DNA of 60,166 nt from Actinomadura sp. NBRC 104412 (GTDB taxonomy: Bacteria > Actinomycetota > Actinomycetes > Streptosporangiales > Streptosporangiaceae): positions 1 to 60,166 of the forward strand of contig NZ_BSTM01000034.1 of the NCBI RefSeq assembly GCF_030269515.1. The letters are read 5' to 3'. The stretch's first letter is position 1. Each line of letters opens with the position of its first letter. Positions 42,529 through 51,261 of this stretch are shown here, piece by piece. A program made the position numbers and the translations under genes. The notes under the pieces were generated by a model that saw nothing but the letters and a program-made list of their open reading frames with translations, was not told where the DNA came from and searched no databases.

Positions 42529-43815
42529 TCAGCGCGCGAGGGCGGCCTCCTGCGTCCCCTCGGGCGAGGCGGTCGTGCCGGGCACGGATGCCGCTTCCGG
42601 CACCGCCTCCGGCTCCGGCTCGGGCTCGGGGGGCAGGACCTTGGCGTACGCGCGAAGGGTTTCGGCGGCGATCCGTTCCCAGGCGTAGCGGGAGTGGGCG
42701 CGGTCGGCGGCGGCGATCGCGTACCCGTGCAGGGTGGTCTCCTCCGCGAGCAGCTTCCGGATCGTGCGGCCGATCACGACCGGGCGGTCGGCGGGCACGT
42801 GCAGCCCGGTGATCCCGTCCAGGACGCTCTCGACGTTCCCGCCGGTCCGGGACGCGACCACGGGGACGCCGCAGGCCATGGCCTCCAGCGGGACCATCGG
42901 GGAGGGCCGGTGCGGGGACAGGCACAGCGCGAGCTTGGCGGTGCGCAGCAGCCGCGGCAGCGACTTGCGCGGCATCCGGCCCAGGAAGATCACGCGGTCG
43001 GCGACGTGCAGTTCCTTGGCCAGCAGCCGCAGCCGGTGCACGGTGGCGTCGGCCTCCAGTTCCTCGCGGGGCGGGCCGCCGGCCACGGCCAGCTCGGCAT
43101 GGGGCACGTGGGCGAGCGCGCGGATCGCGGTGGCCACCCCACCGTCCTCCAGGTCCTTGCTGACGGTGACGAGACGGTGCCGGTCGCCGCGCGGCATCGC
43201 CGGGCCGACCTGCGAGAACTGCTCGCCGTCCACGCCGTAGGGCACGACGGTGATCTTCCGGCGGGGCACGCCCATCCGGACCAGCGTCCCGACCTCGTCG
43301 TCGCAGGCGCTGATGACGGCGGCGGCCTCGTGTCCGATGGCCTTCTCCAGCCGGAGGCGGGCGGGGTGCGCGCGGCGGCCGGCGCGCTGCTCGGCGGCGC
43401 CGAGGCCGTGCGGGCTCTGCACGAACGGGATGTCCAGTTCCCGCGCGACCGCGCAGGCGGCGAGCCCGCCGATCCAGCCGTGGGCGTGCACGACGTCGGG
43501 GCGTCCGGCGCCCGACCAGCGTGCGCGCAGCCCTTCGGCGAAGTCGCGCACATGCCGCAGCAGCTCCGCCTCCGGCAGGGGACGGGCAGGGCCCGCGTCG
43601 AGCTGGTGCAGGACCGCGCCGGGCCCCAGCCGGCTGCGCCCGCGCGCCGCGTCGTCGTGGCGGCGCACGTACAGCGTGACCTGGTGGCCTTCGGCCTCGC
43701 CGGGCCTGGGCCCGGCGAGAGCCCTGGCGAGCTCTCGGGTGTGGATCGCCTGGACGTGCTCGCCCTCGACGTTGGAGGCGGATACCAGAGCGATGTGCAG
43801 GGAACGACGGGCCAT
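42529..43815 (-). CDS. Glycosyltransferase family 4 protein
   Basis: 428 residues from ATG 43815. GT-B fold: LHIALVSASNVEGEHVQAIH, VVHAHGWIGGLAA, VVPYGVDGEQF, RVIFLGRMP and MVPLEAMACGVPVVASRTGG. Transfers sugars from nucleotide sugars with retention, perhaps sucrose-phosphate- or MshA-like, but the acceptor is unknown. ATG 43815 has GGAGG seven bases upstream; the frame continues upstream into the divergent promoter and is not used. Acidic PEPEPEPE tail. Confidence 0.87.
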   Translation of the reverse strand: MARRSLHIALVSASNVEGEHVQAIHTRELARALAGPRPGEAEGHQVTLYVRRHDDAARGRSRLGPGAVLHQLDAGPARPLPEAELLRHVRDFAEGLRARWSGAGRPDVVHAHGWIGGLAACAVARELDIPFVQSPHGLGAAEQRAGRRAHPARLRLEKAIGHEAAAVISACDDEVGTLVRMGVPRRKITVVPYGVDGEQFSQVGPAMPRGDRHRLVTVSKDLEDGGVATAIRALAHVPHAELAVAGGPPREELEADATVHRLRLLAKELHVADRVIFLGRMPRKSLPRLLRTAKLALCLSPHRPSPMVPLEAMACGVPVVASRTGGNVESVLDGITGLHVPADRPVVIGRTIRKLLAEETTLHGYAIAAADRAHSRYAWERIAAETLRAYAKVLPPEPEPEPEAVPEAASVPGTTASPEGTQEAALAR

Positions 43816-43991
43816 ACCAGAACCTCCGGGTTCAGCAAAGGAGAAACCTGGAGGTATCTGCGTCGTAGACACCTGCTCGATCTTTTGTGTTTCCGGCGGA
43901 GCGCCGCTGAAACACCCGTCTTCGGAAGTAGGCGCCCGACTGGGGGAAACCTGACCGCGCTCATACTTAGACTGACCCGCCATAAGCGGCG

Positions 43992-44723
43992 ATGGAGGTG
44001 AGCTTGGAGGGGCGATATGTCCGCCGGGGTTGCGGTGAGGCGCCCGACCGGGTATCCGCCGCTGACCAGGCGGTCTGGTACGTCGCGTACGGGTCGAACC
44101 TCTGCGGTGAGCGATTCGCCTGCTACCTGTCCGGCGGCCGGCCGCGGGGCGGGCGGCGCGTCTACACCGGGTGCCGCGACACCAGTCCCGCCAGGGATGT
44201 GCGATCGGTCACTCTACCGGGCGGCATCTACTTCGCCCTGGAATCGCTGACGTGGGGCGGAGGCATGGCCTTCTACGATCCGGCCCTGCCGGGGCGCGCC
44301 GCCGCCCGCGCGTACCTGCTCAGCCGGGCGCAGTTCTGCGACGTGGTGTCCCAGGAGATGCGCAGGGAGGTGGGGGAGGACTTCGACCTGTCGCGGGTGC
44401 TGGCCACCGGACGCCAGGTGATCGGCCCCGGGCGGTACGAGACGCTGATCAAGGTGGGGGAGCATGACGGGCACCCGATGCTCACGTTCACCTCTCCGGA
44501 CGGCTCGGACGGCGCCCGCCTGAACGCGCCCTCCGCCCCGTACCTGACCATGGTCGGCAACGGCCTGCGCGAGGCGCATGGCTGGACCGCGCGACGTGCC
44601 GCCGGGTACCTCAGCACCCGTCCCGGGGCCCGCGAGGCGTGGTCGGCGGCGCGGATCCAGGCTCTTTTGCGGGGACGAGCCACTGTCGCCGGGCCGGGCG
44701 GTTCCCCTAGATTCGGCTCATGA
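43992..44723 (+). CDS. Gamma-glutamylcyclotransferase-like protein
   Basis: 243 residues. The fold signature YVAYGSNLCGERFACYL (about 30-46) marks the GGCT-like superfamily, whose members turn gamma-glutamyl amines into oxoproline. Substrate here unknown; actinomycetes make mycothiol rather than glutathione. The start is uncertain (ATG 43992 or GTG 43998). ATG of the peroxiredoxin gene overlaps its last codon (ATGA), so the pair is cotranscribed and coupled, suggesting a redox-linked role. Confidence 0.7.
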   Translation: MEVSLEGRYVRRGCGEAPDRVSAADQAVWYVAYGSNLCGERFACYLSGGRPRGGRRVYTGCRDTSPARDVRSVTLPGGIYFALESLTWGGGMAFYDPALPGRAAARAYLLSRAQFCDVVSQEMRREVGEDFDLSRVLATGRQVIGPGRYETLIKVGEHDGHPMLTFTSPDGSDGARLNAPSAPYLTMVGNGLREAHGWTARRAAGYLSTRPGAREAWSAARIQALLRGRATVAGPGGSPRFGS

Positions 44724-45190
44724 ACGTGGGCGATGTGGTGGACGACTTCGAGCTGCCGGACGAGACGGGAACACCGCGCACGCTGAGCGGGCTGCTGGAG
44801 GACGGGCCGGTGGTCCTGTTCTTCTACCCGGCCGCGATGACCAAGGGCTGCACCGCCGAGGCGTGCCACTTCCGCGACCTGGCCGGTGAGCTGGCCGAGG
44901 TGGGCGCGCGGCCGGTCGGGATCAGCGGGGACGAGGTCGGCAAGCAGAAGGAGTTCGCCGACGCGCACCGGCTGGGCTTCCCCCTGCTGTCGGACCCGGA
45001 GGGGACGGTACGGGAGCGTTTCGGGGTGAAGCGGGGCGTGGCGCTGGTGCCGACCAAGCGGCAGACGTTCGTCATCGACACCGACCGGCGGGTGCTGGCC
45101 GTGGTGAAGAGCGAGATCCGCATGAACGTCCACGCGGACCGCGCGCTGGAGGCGCTGCGCGCCCGCGCGAGCGAGAAGGGCAGCGGGTAG
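44720..45190 (+). CDS. Peroxiredoxin, BCP/PrxQ type
   Basis: 156 residues. Peroxidatic Cys44 in MTKGCTAEACHF with resolving Cys49 five residues later, the BCP arrangement with an intramolecular disulfide. Reduces peroxides using thioredoxin-type donors. Four-base overlap with the gamma-glutamylcyclotransferase-like gene. Convergent with the CocE-type hydrolase. Confidence 0.9.
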   Translation: MNVGDVVDDFELPDETGTPRTLSGLLEDGPVVLFFYPAAMTKGCTAEACHFRDLAGELAEVGARPVGISGDEVGKQKEFADAHRLGFPLLSDPEGTVRERFGVKRGVALVPTKRQTFVIDTDRRVLAVVKSEIRMNVHADRALEALRARASEKGSG

Positions 45191-45204
45191 GGCGGCGAGA
45201 AGGG

Positions 45205-46866
45205 CTAGGCGGGCGGCATCTCCGGCAGGATGATCGCCGAGGGGTGCCGGGGGTCGTGGAAGATCTCCTGGGCGGCGGGCAGCATCCGGGACGCGGTGCC
45301 GATCGGCTCGCCCGTCCCGGGGTTGCGGGCCACCCGCGGATAGGCGCCGCTGCACACCTGCACGCGGATGCGGTGCCCCGCCTTGAACCGGTGCCCGGCG
45401 GGCCACAGCTCCACCGCGACCTTCCGCACGCCGTCCCGGTCGGCCTCGGGCGTTCCCGGGACGAGGCGCCGCATGCCCTCGCACAGGTTGAGCGACTCGC
45501 CGTCCGGCGTCACGTCGCACAGGCGGACGACGAAGTCGGTGTGCTCACGGTCGGAGCGGATGAACAGCTCGGCGGCGACCGGCCCGATGATCTCCAGATC
45601 CTCGGTCAGCTCGTCGGAGGTGTAGGTCAGCACGTCGCGGCGCCGCTCCAGCCGCCGCTGGTCGGTCACCGGCTTGTTGTCGCCCATCAGCGTCGGCCCG
45701 CCGAGGAACGGCGTGGGGTGCTCCGGGTCGTACCGGTAGGTGTCGGGCTCGGACTCGGGTGCGCGGTCGTGGCCGAGCCCGCCGCCCGGCCGCAGGTGCC
45801 AGCGGCGCTCCCGCATGCCGGGCACCGGCCACTCGGGGAACTCCCGCCACTCGCCGCCCGCCGCGCCCGGCGCGCCCGTCACGTACAGCCGGACGGGCTG
45901 GTCGCGCAGGCCGCTGGGGTCGTCCAGAAGGTGGGCGCGGAACCAGGCCAGCGACTCGCCGATCGACCCGCGCATCATCCGCTGGTCCGCGTGCGTCCAG
46001 GGGCCGATGGTGAGGTAGGGCCTCCGCCCGGCGGCGCGCAGCGCCGCGTAGTCCTTGAGCTGCCAGGGCAGGAAGATGTCGTACCAGCCGCCGGTCATGT
46101 TCACCGGCGCGGTGACCTTCGACACCGTCGGGCTGAAGTCGCGCTTGTCCCAGAACGGGGTGTCGGGGCCGTTGACCAGCAGGTCCTGGAAGAACCTCTG
46201 CTGCTCGCCGGTCGCCAGCACGTCCAGCTCGGCCAGCGGGCGGCCGGACAGCGCGGCGCGGCGGGCGCGGCGCGGGGACATGATCCCGGTGGTCAGGCCC
46301 GACAGCGGGTGCTTCATGCGGGCGGTGAGGTCCACCCAGATCAGCGTGGACTCCAGCGCGAACGTGCCGCCCACGTTGATGGCGTCCCGGAACTGCGAGG
46401 CGGTGACCTGCATGGACAGCGCCCTCAGCTCGGGGCCCGCCTCGGCGGCCACCGCCCACTGCACGTAGCCCAGGTAGCTCGGGCCGTGCATCGCGAAGGT
46501 GCCGCCGAACCACGGCTGCTCCTTGAGCCAGGCGATGGTGGCCAGCCCGTCCTCGCGCTCGTCCAGGGCCTCGAAGACGCCGCCGGAGCCGAAGCCGCCG
46601 CGCACGCTCTGCACCACCGCCTGGAAGCCGTGCGAGGCGAAGGTCTGCCCGCACATCAGGCCGAACGGGCCGCGCCTTCCGTAGGGCGAGCGGACCAGCA
46701 CGGTCGGCGGGCGGTCCACGTCCACGGGCGCGTAGCGGTCCGCCAGCAGCGTGACCCCGTCGGCGGCCGGGACCTTGAGGTCGCGCTCGACCGCCACGCG
46801 GTGGGGACCGTTGGGAAGTCCGAGCGCCGTGGTCCCCAGCCGGCGCAGGAGACTCAGACCCACCAT
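45205..46866 (-). CDS. CocE/NonD-family (S15) alpha/beta hydrolase
   Basis: 553 residues. X-Pro dipeptidyl-peptidase/cocaine-esterase fold: VLVRSPYGRRGPFG, nucleophile Ser130 (MHGPSYLGY), His in IGPWTHADQR, and a C-terminal jelly-roll domain (EHTDFVVRLCDVTPDG). Hydrolyses esters or amides; substrate unknown. No signal peptide, so cytoplasmic. Divergent from the MscS gene across 239 bp with no obvious operator. Confidence 0.88.
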   Translation of the reverse strand: MVGLSLLRRLGTTALGLPNGPHRVAVERDLKVPAADGVTLLADRYAPVDVDRPPTVLVRSPYGRRGPFGLMCGQTFASHGFQAVVQSVRGGFGSGGVFEALDEREDGLATIAWLKEQPWFGGTFAMHGPSYLGYVQWAVAAEAGPELRALSMQVTASQFRDAINVGGTFALESTLIWVDLTARMKHPLSGLTTGIMSPRRARRAALSGRPLAELDVLATGEQQRFFQDLLVNGPDTPFWDKRDFSPTVSKVTAPVNMTGGWYDIFLPWQLKDYAALRAAGRRPYLTIGPWTHADQRMMRGSIGESLAWFRAHLLDDPSGLRDQPVRLYVTGAPGAAGGEWREFPEWPVPGMRERRWHLRPGGGLGHDRAPESEPDTYRYDPEHPTPFLGGPTLMGDNKPVTDQRRLERRRDVLTYTSDELTEDLEIIGPVAAELFIRSDREHTDFVVRLCDVTPDGESLNLCEGMRRLVPGTPEADRDGVRKVAVELWPAGHRFKAGHRIRVQVCSGAYPRVARNPGTGEPIGTASRMLPAAQEIFHDPRHPSAIILPEMPPA

Positions 46867-47105
46867 TCGATCGATCGTAATCGGCGGAGCCGCGGGTCCG
46901 CGGACCGGCCCGCGAGGGACCGGTCACACTCGCGGCGCGGCCATGCCCGCGCTTCCGGGCGGTGACGTCCGGGCGATAGCGGCCCCCGCTCCGCGCTCGT
47001 TCACTACGATCGGGCGAGATCGGGATGAGATCAGCAGAGCTGACATAAGCCGCGCACTTCACATGCGCGTCATATCCGGGAAGTTCCGGAAGGAGAGATT
47101 CACGG

Positions 47106-48176
47106 ATGCCTGAGTCGCTGGACTGGGGCCGGGTCCTCGTCGCCGCGATCGTGATCGTGGCGGCACTGGTGGTCGCGTTCGTCCTGCGCACGCTGGTCGG
47201 CCGGCTGCTCCGGCGCGCCGGTGACACCCGCGCCGCCTGGGACGACCTGGCCGCCCGGCTGGTCTACGACGTGGCGGTGCCGCTCGCGCTGGTCGGCGGC
47301 GTCTGGGTGGCCGCCAACATGCTGTCCCTCAAACCGCGGCCGCTGGAGATCACCGGGCGGGTGCTGACCGCGCTGACGGTCATCGTCATCTCCCTGGCCT
47401 GCGCCCGGCTGTTCGCGGGCATCGTCAGCCAGGTGGCCTCCGCCAGGCAGGGGATGGCGGCCAGCGTCACCATCTTCGCCAACATCACCCGGGTGGTGGT
47501 GCTGGGCATCGGCATCCTGATCATGCTGCAGAGCCTCGGCGTGGCGATCACGCCGCTGCTGGGCGCCCTGGGCGTCGGCGGCCTGGCGGTCGCGCTGGCC
47601 TTGCAGGACACCCTGGCCAACCTGTTCGCGGGCGTGCACGTGCTGGCGTCCAAGACCATCGAGCCCGGCGACTACATCAAGCTGAGCAGCGGCCAGGAGG
47701 GGTACGTCGTCGACATCAACTGGCGCAACACCTCGATCACGACCCTGTCCGGCAACGTCGAGGTGATCCCCAACCAGCGGTTCTCCGACACGATCCTGAC
47801 CAACTACCACCGTCCCGCGCAGGACATGTCGCTGCTCATCCAGGGGCGCGTCTCCTACGACAGCGACCTGGAGCACGTGGAGAAGGTGCTGATCGAGACC
47901 GGCACCGAGATCATGAACGAGATCGAGGGGGCGGTGCCCGACGCCGAGACCCTGGTGCGCTTCCACACCTTCGCCGACTCGGGCATCGAGTTCACCGTGA
48001 TCCTGCGGATCACCGAGTTCGGCGAGCAGTTCCGCATCAAGCACGAGTTCCTCAAGCGCCTGCACCGGCGCTTCCGGATGGAGAACATCGAGATCCCCTA
48101 CCCCCACCTGCGGATGCTGCCGCCGTCGGCCCGCCACAACGGCCGCGCTGCCGACCTGACCAAGCTCGAAGGCTGA
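47106..48176 (+). CDS. MscS-type mechanosensitive channel
   Basis: 356 residues. About four transmembrane helices; pore-lining segment LLGALGVGGLAVALALQDTL followed by the MscS beta domain signature KTIEPGDYIKL and VEVIPNQRFSDT. Releases osmolytes on hypo-osmotic shock. ATG 47106 has AAGGAGAG in the leader. The C-terminal cytoplasmic domain is of standard length. Confidence 0.92.
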   Translation: MPESLDWGRVLVAAIVIVAALVVAFVLRTLVGRLLRRAGDTRAAWDDLAARLVYDVAVPLALVGGVWVAANMLSLKPRPLEITGRVLTALTVIVISLACARLFAGIVSQVASARQGMAASVTIFANITRVVVLGIGILIMLQSLGVAITPLLGALGVGGLAVALALQDTLANLFAGVHVLASKTIEPGDYIKLSSGQEGYVVDINWRNTSITTLSGNVEVIPNQRFSDTILTNYHRPAQDMSLLIQGRVSYDSDLEHVEKVLIETGTEIMNEIEGAVPDAETLVRFHTFADSGIEFTVILRITEFGEQFRIKHEFLKRLHRRFRMENIEIPYPHLRMLPPSARHNGRAADLTKLEG

Positions 48177-48186
48177 CCCCGCGCCC

Positions 48187-49110
48187 TCAGGCGGACGGCG
48201 CGGCCTCCTCGAACCAGGACACGAACTCGGCGTGGCCGAGCATCCGGGCCGTCTCGTAGGGCGAGGGATGCCCGGACCTCGGGTCCGCCCCCGCGTCCAG
48301 CAGGGCCCGGACGACCTCGGGCTCGTTCGCGAAGACGGCGCTGGTGAGGGGGCACCGGCCGTCGTCGTTCTCGCGGCCGGGGTCGGCGCCGCGCGCCGCG
48401 AGCGCCCGTACGGTGCCGGCGTGCCCGTGGACGGCGGCCAGCATGAGCAGCGTGTCGCCCATCTCGTTGTCGAGGTTGACCGGGACGCCCGCGCCGACGT
48501 AGGTGACGAGCTGTTCGGTCCGCCCCCGCCTGGCCATCTCGAAGAGCGTGGCCGCGAACTGCTTGAGCTCCACGTCGGCGTCGCTGGTCAGCGGTGTCGC
48601 GTCGGCCCGAGGGAGGTCCGCCGAGGCCGCGTCGGCCAGCCGCCGCCCCAGTGTGTCGCCGCCGAAGCTCAGCCGCTTCTCCAGGGCGACCAGGGCGCCG
48701 TGGTCGGGCAGCGAGCTGAGCCGCACCACGTCCGCCAGGCTCTCCATGATCAGGATGCCGCGGCCGTGCTCGGGCTCGTGCCCGGAGACGGTCTCGGTGG
48801 CGGCGGCGCGGGTGACGGTGATCGTGGCCGGGTCGAATCCCTGCCCGTGGTCGATCACCTTGATCACGCAGCGCTCGTCCAGGATCAGCACGCGCACCGT
48901 GTAGGAGCCGGACGAGCCGGCGTGCTGGACCACGTTGCCGCACGCCTCGGTGAGCATCAGCCGGATGTCGCCGCGCGTGCGCTCCTCGACGCCGAGCACG
49001 TCCAGTGACGCGTCCAGGAGCCGGCGGATCGCCGGCACGCTGGCGGCGTCCCGCGGGAATCGAAGATCAAGACTGATCTCCACATCGTCTCCGTAGCGCG
49101 GCTTGTTCAC
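48187..49110 (-). CDS. RsbW-like ATP-binding kinase fused to ankyrin repeats
   Basis: 307 residues. N-terminal GHKL domain of the anti-sigma kinase type: N-box EACGNVVQHA (Glu55, Asn59), G1 DHGQGFD (87-93), G2 HGRGILIME (115-123). Residues 187-300 form about three to four ankyrin repeats (GDTLLMLAAVHGHAGTVRAL, DDGRCPLTSAVFANEPEVVR). ATP-binding residues are intact, so it should be an active Ser kinase or ATP-dependent binder of anti-anti-sigma or sigma factors, with the ankyrins as a partner-binding module. No sigma or anti-anti-sigma gene is adjacent. I do not know this fusion as a common architecture. Confidence 0.87.
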   Translation of the reverse strand: MNKPRYGDDVEISLDLRFPRDAASVPAIRRLLDASLDVLGVEERTRGDIRLMLTEACGNVVQHAGSSGSYTVRVLILDERCVIKVIDHGQGFDPATITVTRAAATETVSGHEPEHGRGILIMESLADVVRLSSLPDHGALVALEKRLSFGGDTLGRRLADAASADLPRADATPLTSDADVELKQFAATLFEMARRGRTEQLVTYVGAGVPVNLDNEMGDTLLMLAAVHGHAGTVRALAARGADPGRENDDGRCPLTSAVFANEPEVVRALLDAGADPRSGHPSPYETARMLGHAEFVSWFEEAAPSA

Positions 49111-49180
49111 TTATGTCGGTGTCTGCCCCTTGTATGGCGGTCAAATCGCCTCGCCGTGGTGAGATATGACCCCGCTATTG

Positions 49181-49209
49181 AGTTGTGTGCAACTAAGTTG
49201 TACGCTACT
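49181..49209. promoter_or_regulatory. Tandem operator upstream of ohr (OhrR/MarR type)
   Basis: AGTTGTGTGCAACT (5-bp inverted arms) followed one base later by the similar AGTTGTACGCTACT. OhrR-type peroxide sensors bind such paired AT-containing half-sites before ohr. No ohrR gene is in the window. Confidence 0.55.
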
Positions 49210-49245
49210 GGACGTCCGATGAGCGAGCCAGAAGGGCGGCAGACG

Positions 49246-49659
49246 ATGTCGACGCATTACACGGCGGTCGCGACGGCCAACGGCAGGGACGGGCGGGCGG
49301 TCAGCTCCGACGGCCGGATCGACGTGAACCTGGCGGTGCCGCGCGAGATGGGCGGCACCGGCGAGGGCACCAACCCCGAGCAGTTGTTCGCCGCCGGCTA
49401 CGCGGCCTGCTTCGCCAGCGCCCTGGGCGCCGTGGCGCGCAAGGGCAAGCACGACGTGAAGGACGTGTCGGTCACCGCCGAGGTGGGCATCGGCGGCGAC
49501 CTGGAATCCGGCTTCGGCCTCAGCGTCGTGCTGCGCATCGAACTGCCCGACGCCCTGTCCGGCGACCTCGGCCGCGAACTGGTCGAGCAGGCCCACAAGG
49601 TGTGCCCGTACTCCAACGCCACCCGCGGCAACATCCCGGTCGAACTGGTCCTGGAGTAG
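49246..49659 (+). CDS. ohr: Organic hydroperoxide resistance protein (Ohr)
   Basis: 137 residues. OsmC/Ohr fold with Cys55 (GYAACFASAL) and Cys120 (KVCPYSNATRGNI), the redox pair that reduces organic hydroperoxides with lipoylated donors. The VCPYSNATRGN motif separates Ohr from OsmC. ATG 49246 follows AGAAGGG and gives the usual Ohr N-terminus (STHYTAVATANG); ATG 49219 directly after the operator is an alternative. Divergent from the RsbW-ankyrin gene. Confidence 0.9.
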   Translation: MSTHYTAVATANGRDGRAVSSDGRIDVNLAVPREMGGTGEGTNPEQLFAAGYAACFASALGAVARKGKHDVKDVSVTAEVGIGGDLESGFGLSVVLRIELPDALSGDLGRELVEQAHKVCPYSNATRGNIPVELVLE

Positions 49660-49665
49660 CTGGGC

Positions 49666-49683
49666 GTGGGGGTCGCCCCCCAC
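49666..49683. terminator. GTGGGGG-TCG-CCCCCAC hairpin, copy 3
   Basis: 7-bp stem between the convergent ohr and 49689 genes, where it can serve as a two-way terminator. Same core sequence as hairpins at 10891 and 38355, so it is also part of a dispersed repeat family. Confidence 0.55.
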
Positions 49684-49688
49684 ACTGG

Positions 49689-51224
49689 TCAGTCGACTTC
49701 GCGGCCGTCGATGAGGGCTTGGAGGCGGGTGCGGACGTCGTCGTCCGGCTCGCGGGTCAGAGCGGTGGCGACCGCCTGCCGGATCTCGGCGGGCCAGGCG
49801 TCGCGGCCCCATCCGTCCAGCGCGCGGATGGCCATGTTGCGGTTGCGGACGACCGGGCTCGCCAGCCCGGCCAGCACCAGCGGTACGCCGCGTCCCGGCC
49901 ACCTGCCCAGCTCGGGCAGCAGGAAGTCGAGACAGGTGTGCGGTGCCCACGCGGTTCCGAGGCCCGTCTCGGTGCCCGGACCGGTGGCGATGTCGGCCAG
50001 CGGCAGCAGTTCGCAGGCCAGCGCGACCACCTCGTCGATCTCACCGGGACCGGCGTGCCGCGCGGCGTCGAACCAGGCATGGTTGTCGAGCGGGTCCACG
50101 GTGCGCAGCCGGTTCAGCAGCGCCGGAAGCGTGGGGACGCCGAGGATCTCGCACACCCGGTTCGCCCGGAAGAACGCGGCGCGGTCGGCCGAGGCGAGTT
50201 CCCGCCGGGCGAGGTCGGCCCACAGCGGGCGGTCCAGGATCTCGGCGCAGCGCGGGGTCAGGTGGGGCCATTCCGACTCCGCGTAGGCGCGCAGCTCGTG
50301 GACGGCCAGGAAATGGCGCAGCTCCCTTGCGCGCGTCGACATATGCCCGAGGAAAAGGGTGGTGGCGCGCTCGCCTTCGGCATAGGCGGGCAGTCCCTGC
50401 ATCGGGCCGCCCTTGTCGGCGAGCGCGGTGAGGATGTCGCACGCGGCGTCCAGCAGCTCGTCGTCCGGGTCGGCGTCGGCGAGCGCGTCGGCGAGCCCGC
50501 CGGTCTCGGCGGCGATTCCGGCGAGATAGGCGTCCATCACCTCGTTGCGGAAGCCTTCGCGGAGAATCCAGTTCCGCAGCCGCGGGTCGGCGGTGTCGGC
50601 CAGCCTTTCCACGATGTGGACGCGGCCCCAGCCCCGCACGTTGCGGGCCAGCTCCCAGAGGTCGGCCTCGGCGCCGTCGCCCTCGCGGTTCTGCAGCGCG
50701 ACCGCGGCGAACAGCGTGAACTCGTCGTGGCGTCCCAGCGTCATCAGCTCGTCGCGGTGGTGGCCCGCGTCGAACAGCCCGAGCAGGGCGATGCCGAGCT
50801 TCACCGGCTCGCGGTGCCGTCCCTCGGTCGCGAGTCTGTAAGCGATGTCGTAACAGTCCCTGGGGTCGATCCCGGACGAGCGCACCGCCGCGAGCAGGTC
50901 CTCGACCAGCGCGATGACCTGGACCTCGCGCGCCGTCTCGTACAGCGCGTCGAAGGGGCCGGAGTCCCTGCCGCCGTGGCGGGCGACGGCCTCGGTCAGG
51001 GCCGCGGTCAGGCGTTCCACCGTGCCGGGGTCGGCCTGGCCGCCCCAGTGGTGGGTGAGGACGCCATCCTGTGCGCCCGGAGCCCAGATGTTGTCGTCCG
51101 TCTCGTCCGGAAGCCGCTCGCCCCCGTCGGTGAGACCGGGTCCCTCGGTCGGTATGTGCGCCCGCACATGCTCGAAAAGAGAAGGGCCGAGGGAGGGGGC
51201 CGCGCGTCGGCGCCTGCGAATCAT
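49689..51224 (-). CDS. Uncharacterised helical repeat protein
   Basis: 511 residues, not recognised as an enzyme. Basic N-terminus, then mostly helical segments with HEAT-like spacing (PRDCYDIAYRLATEGRHREP, SPVVRNRNMAIRALDGWGRD, EIRQAVATALTREPDDDVRT). No signal peptide or transmembrane helix. ATG 51224 fits. Monocistronic, convergent with ohr and 37 bp downstream of the MFS gene on the same strand. May be an adaptor; function unknown. Confidence 0.7.
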   Translation of the reverse strand: MIRRRRRAAPSLGPSLFEHVRAHIPTEGPGLTDGGERLPDETDDNIWAPGAQDGVLTHHWGGQADPGTVERLTAALTEAVARHGGRDSGPFDALYETAREVQVIALVEDLLAAVRSSGIDPRDCYDIAYRLATEGRHREPVKLGIALLGLFDAGHHRDELMTLGRHDEFTLFAAVALQNREGDGAEADLWELARNVRGWGRVHIVERLADTADPRLRNWILREGFRNEVMDAYLAGIAAETGGLADALADADPDDELLDAACDILTALADKGGPMQGLPAYAEGERATTLFLGHMSTRARELRHFLAVHELRAYAESEWPHLTPRCAEILDRPLWADLARRELASADRAAFFRANRVCEILGVPTLPALLNRLRTVDPLDNHAWFDAARHAGPGEIDEVVALACELLPLADIATGPGTETGLGTAWAPHTCLDFLLPELGRWPGRGVPLVLAGLASPVVRNRNMAIRALDGWGRDAWPAEIRQAVATALTREPDDDVRTRLQALIDGREVD

Positions 51225-51261
51225 CCGGACACTTTAGAACGGGCAATTCTCGCGCCGCATT

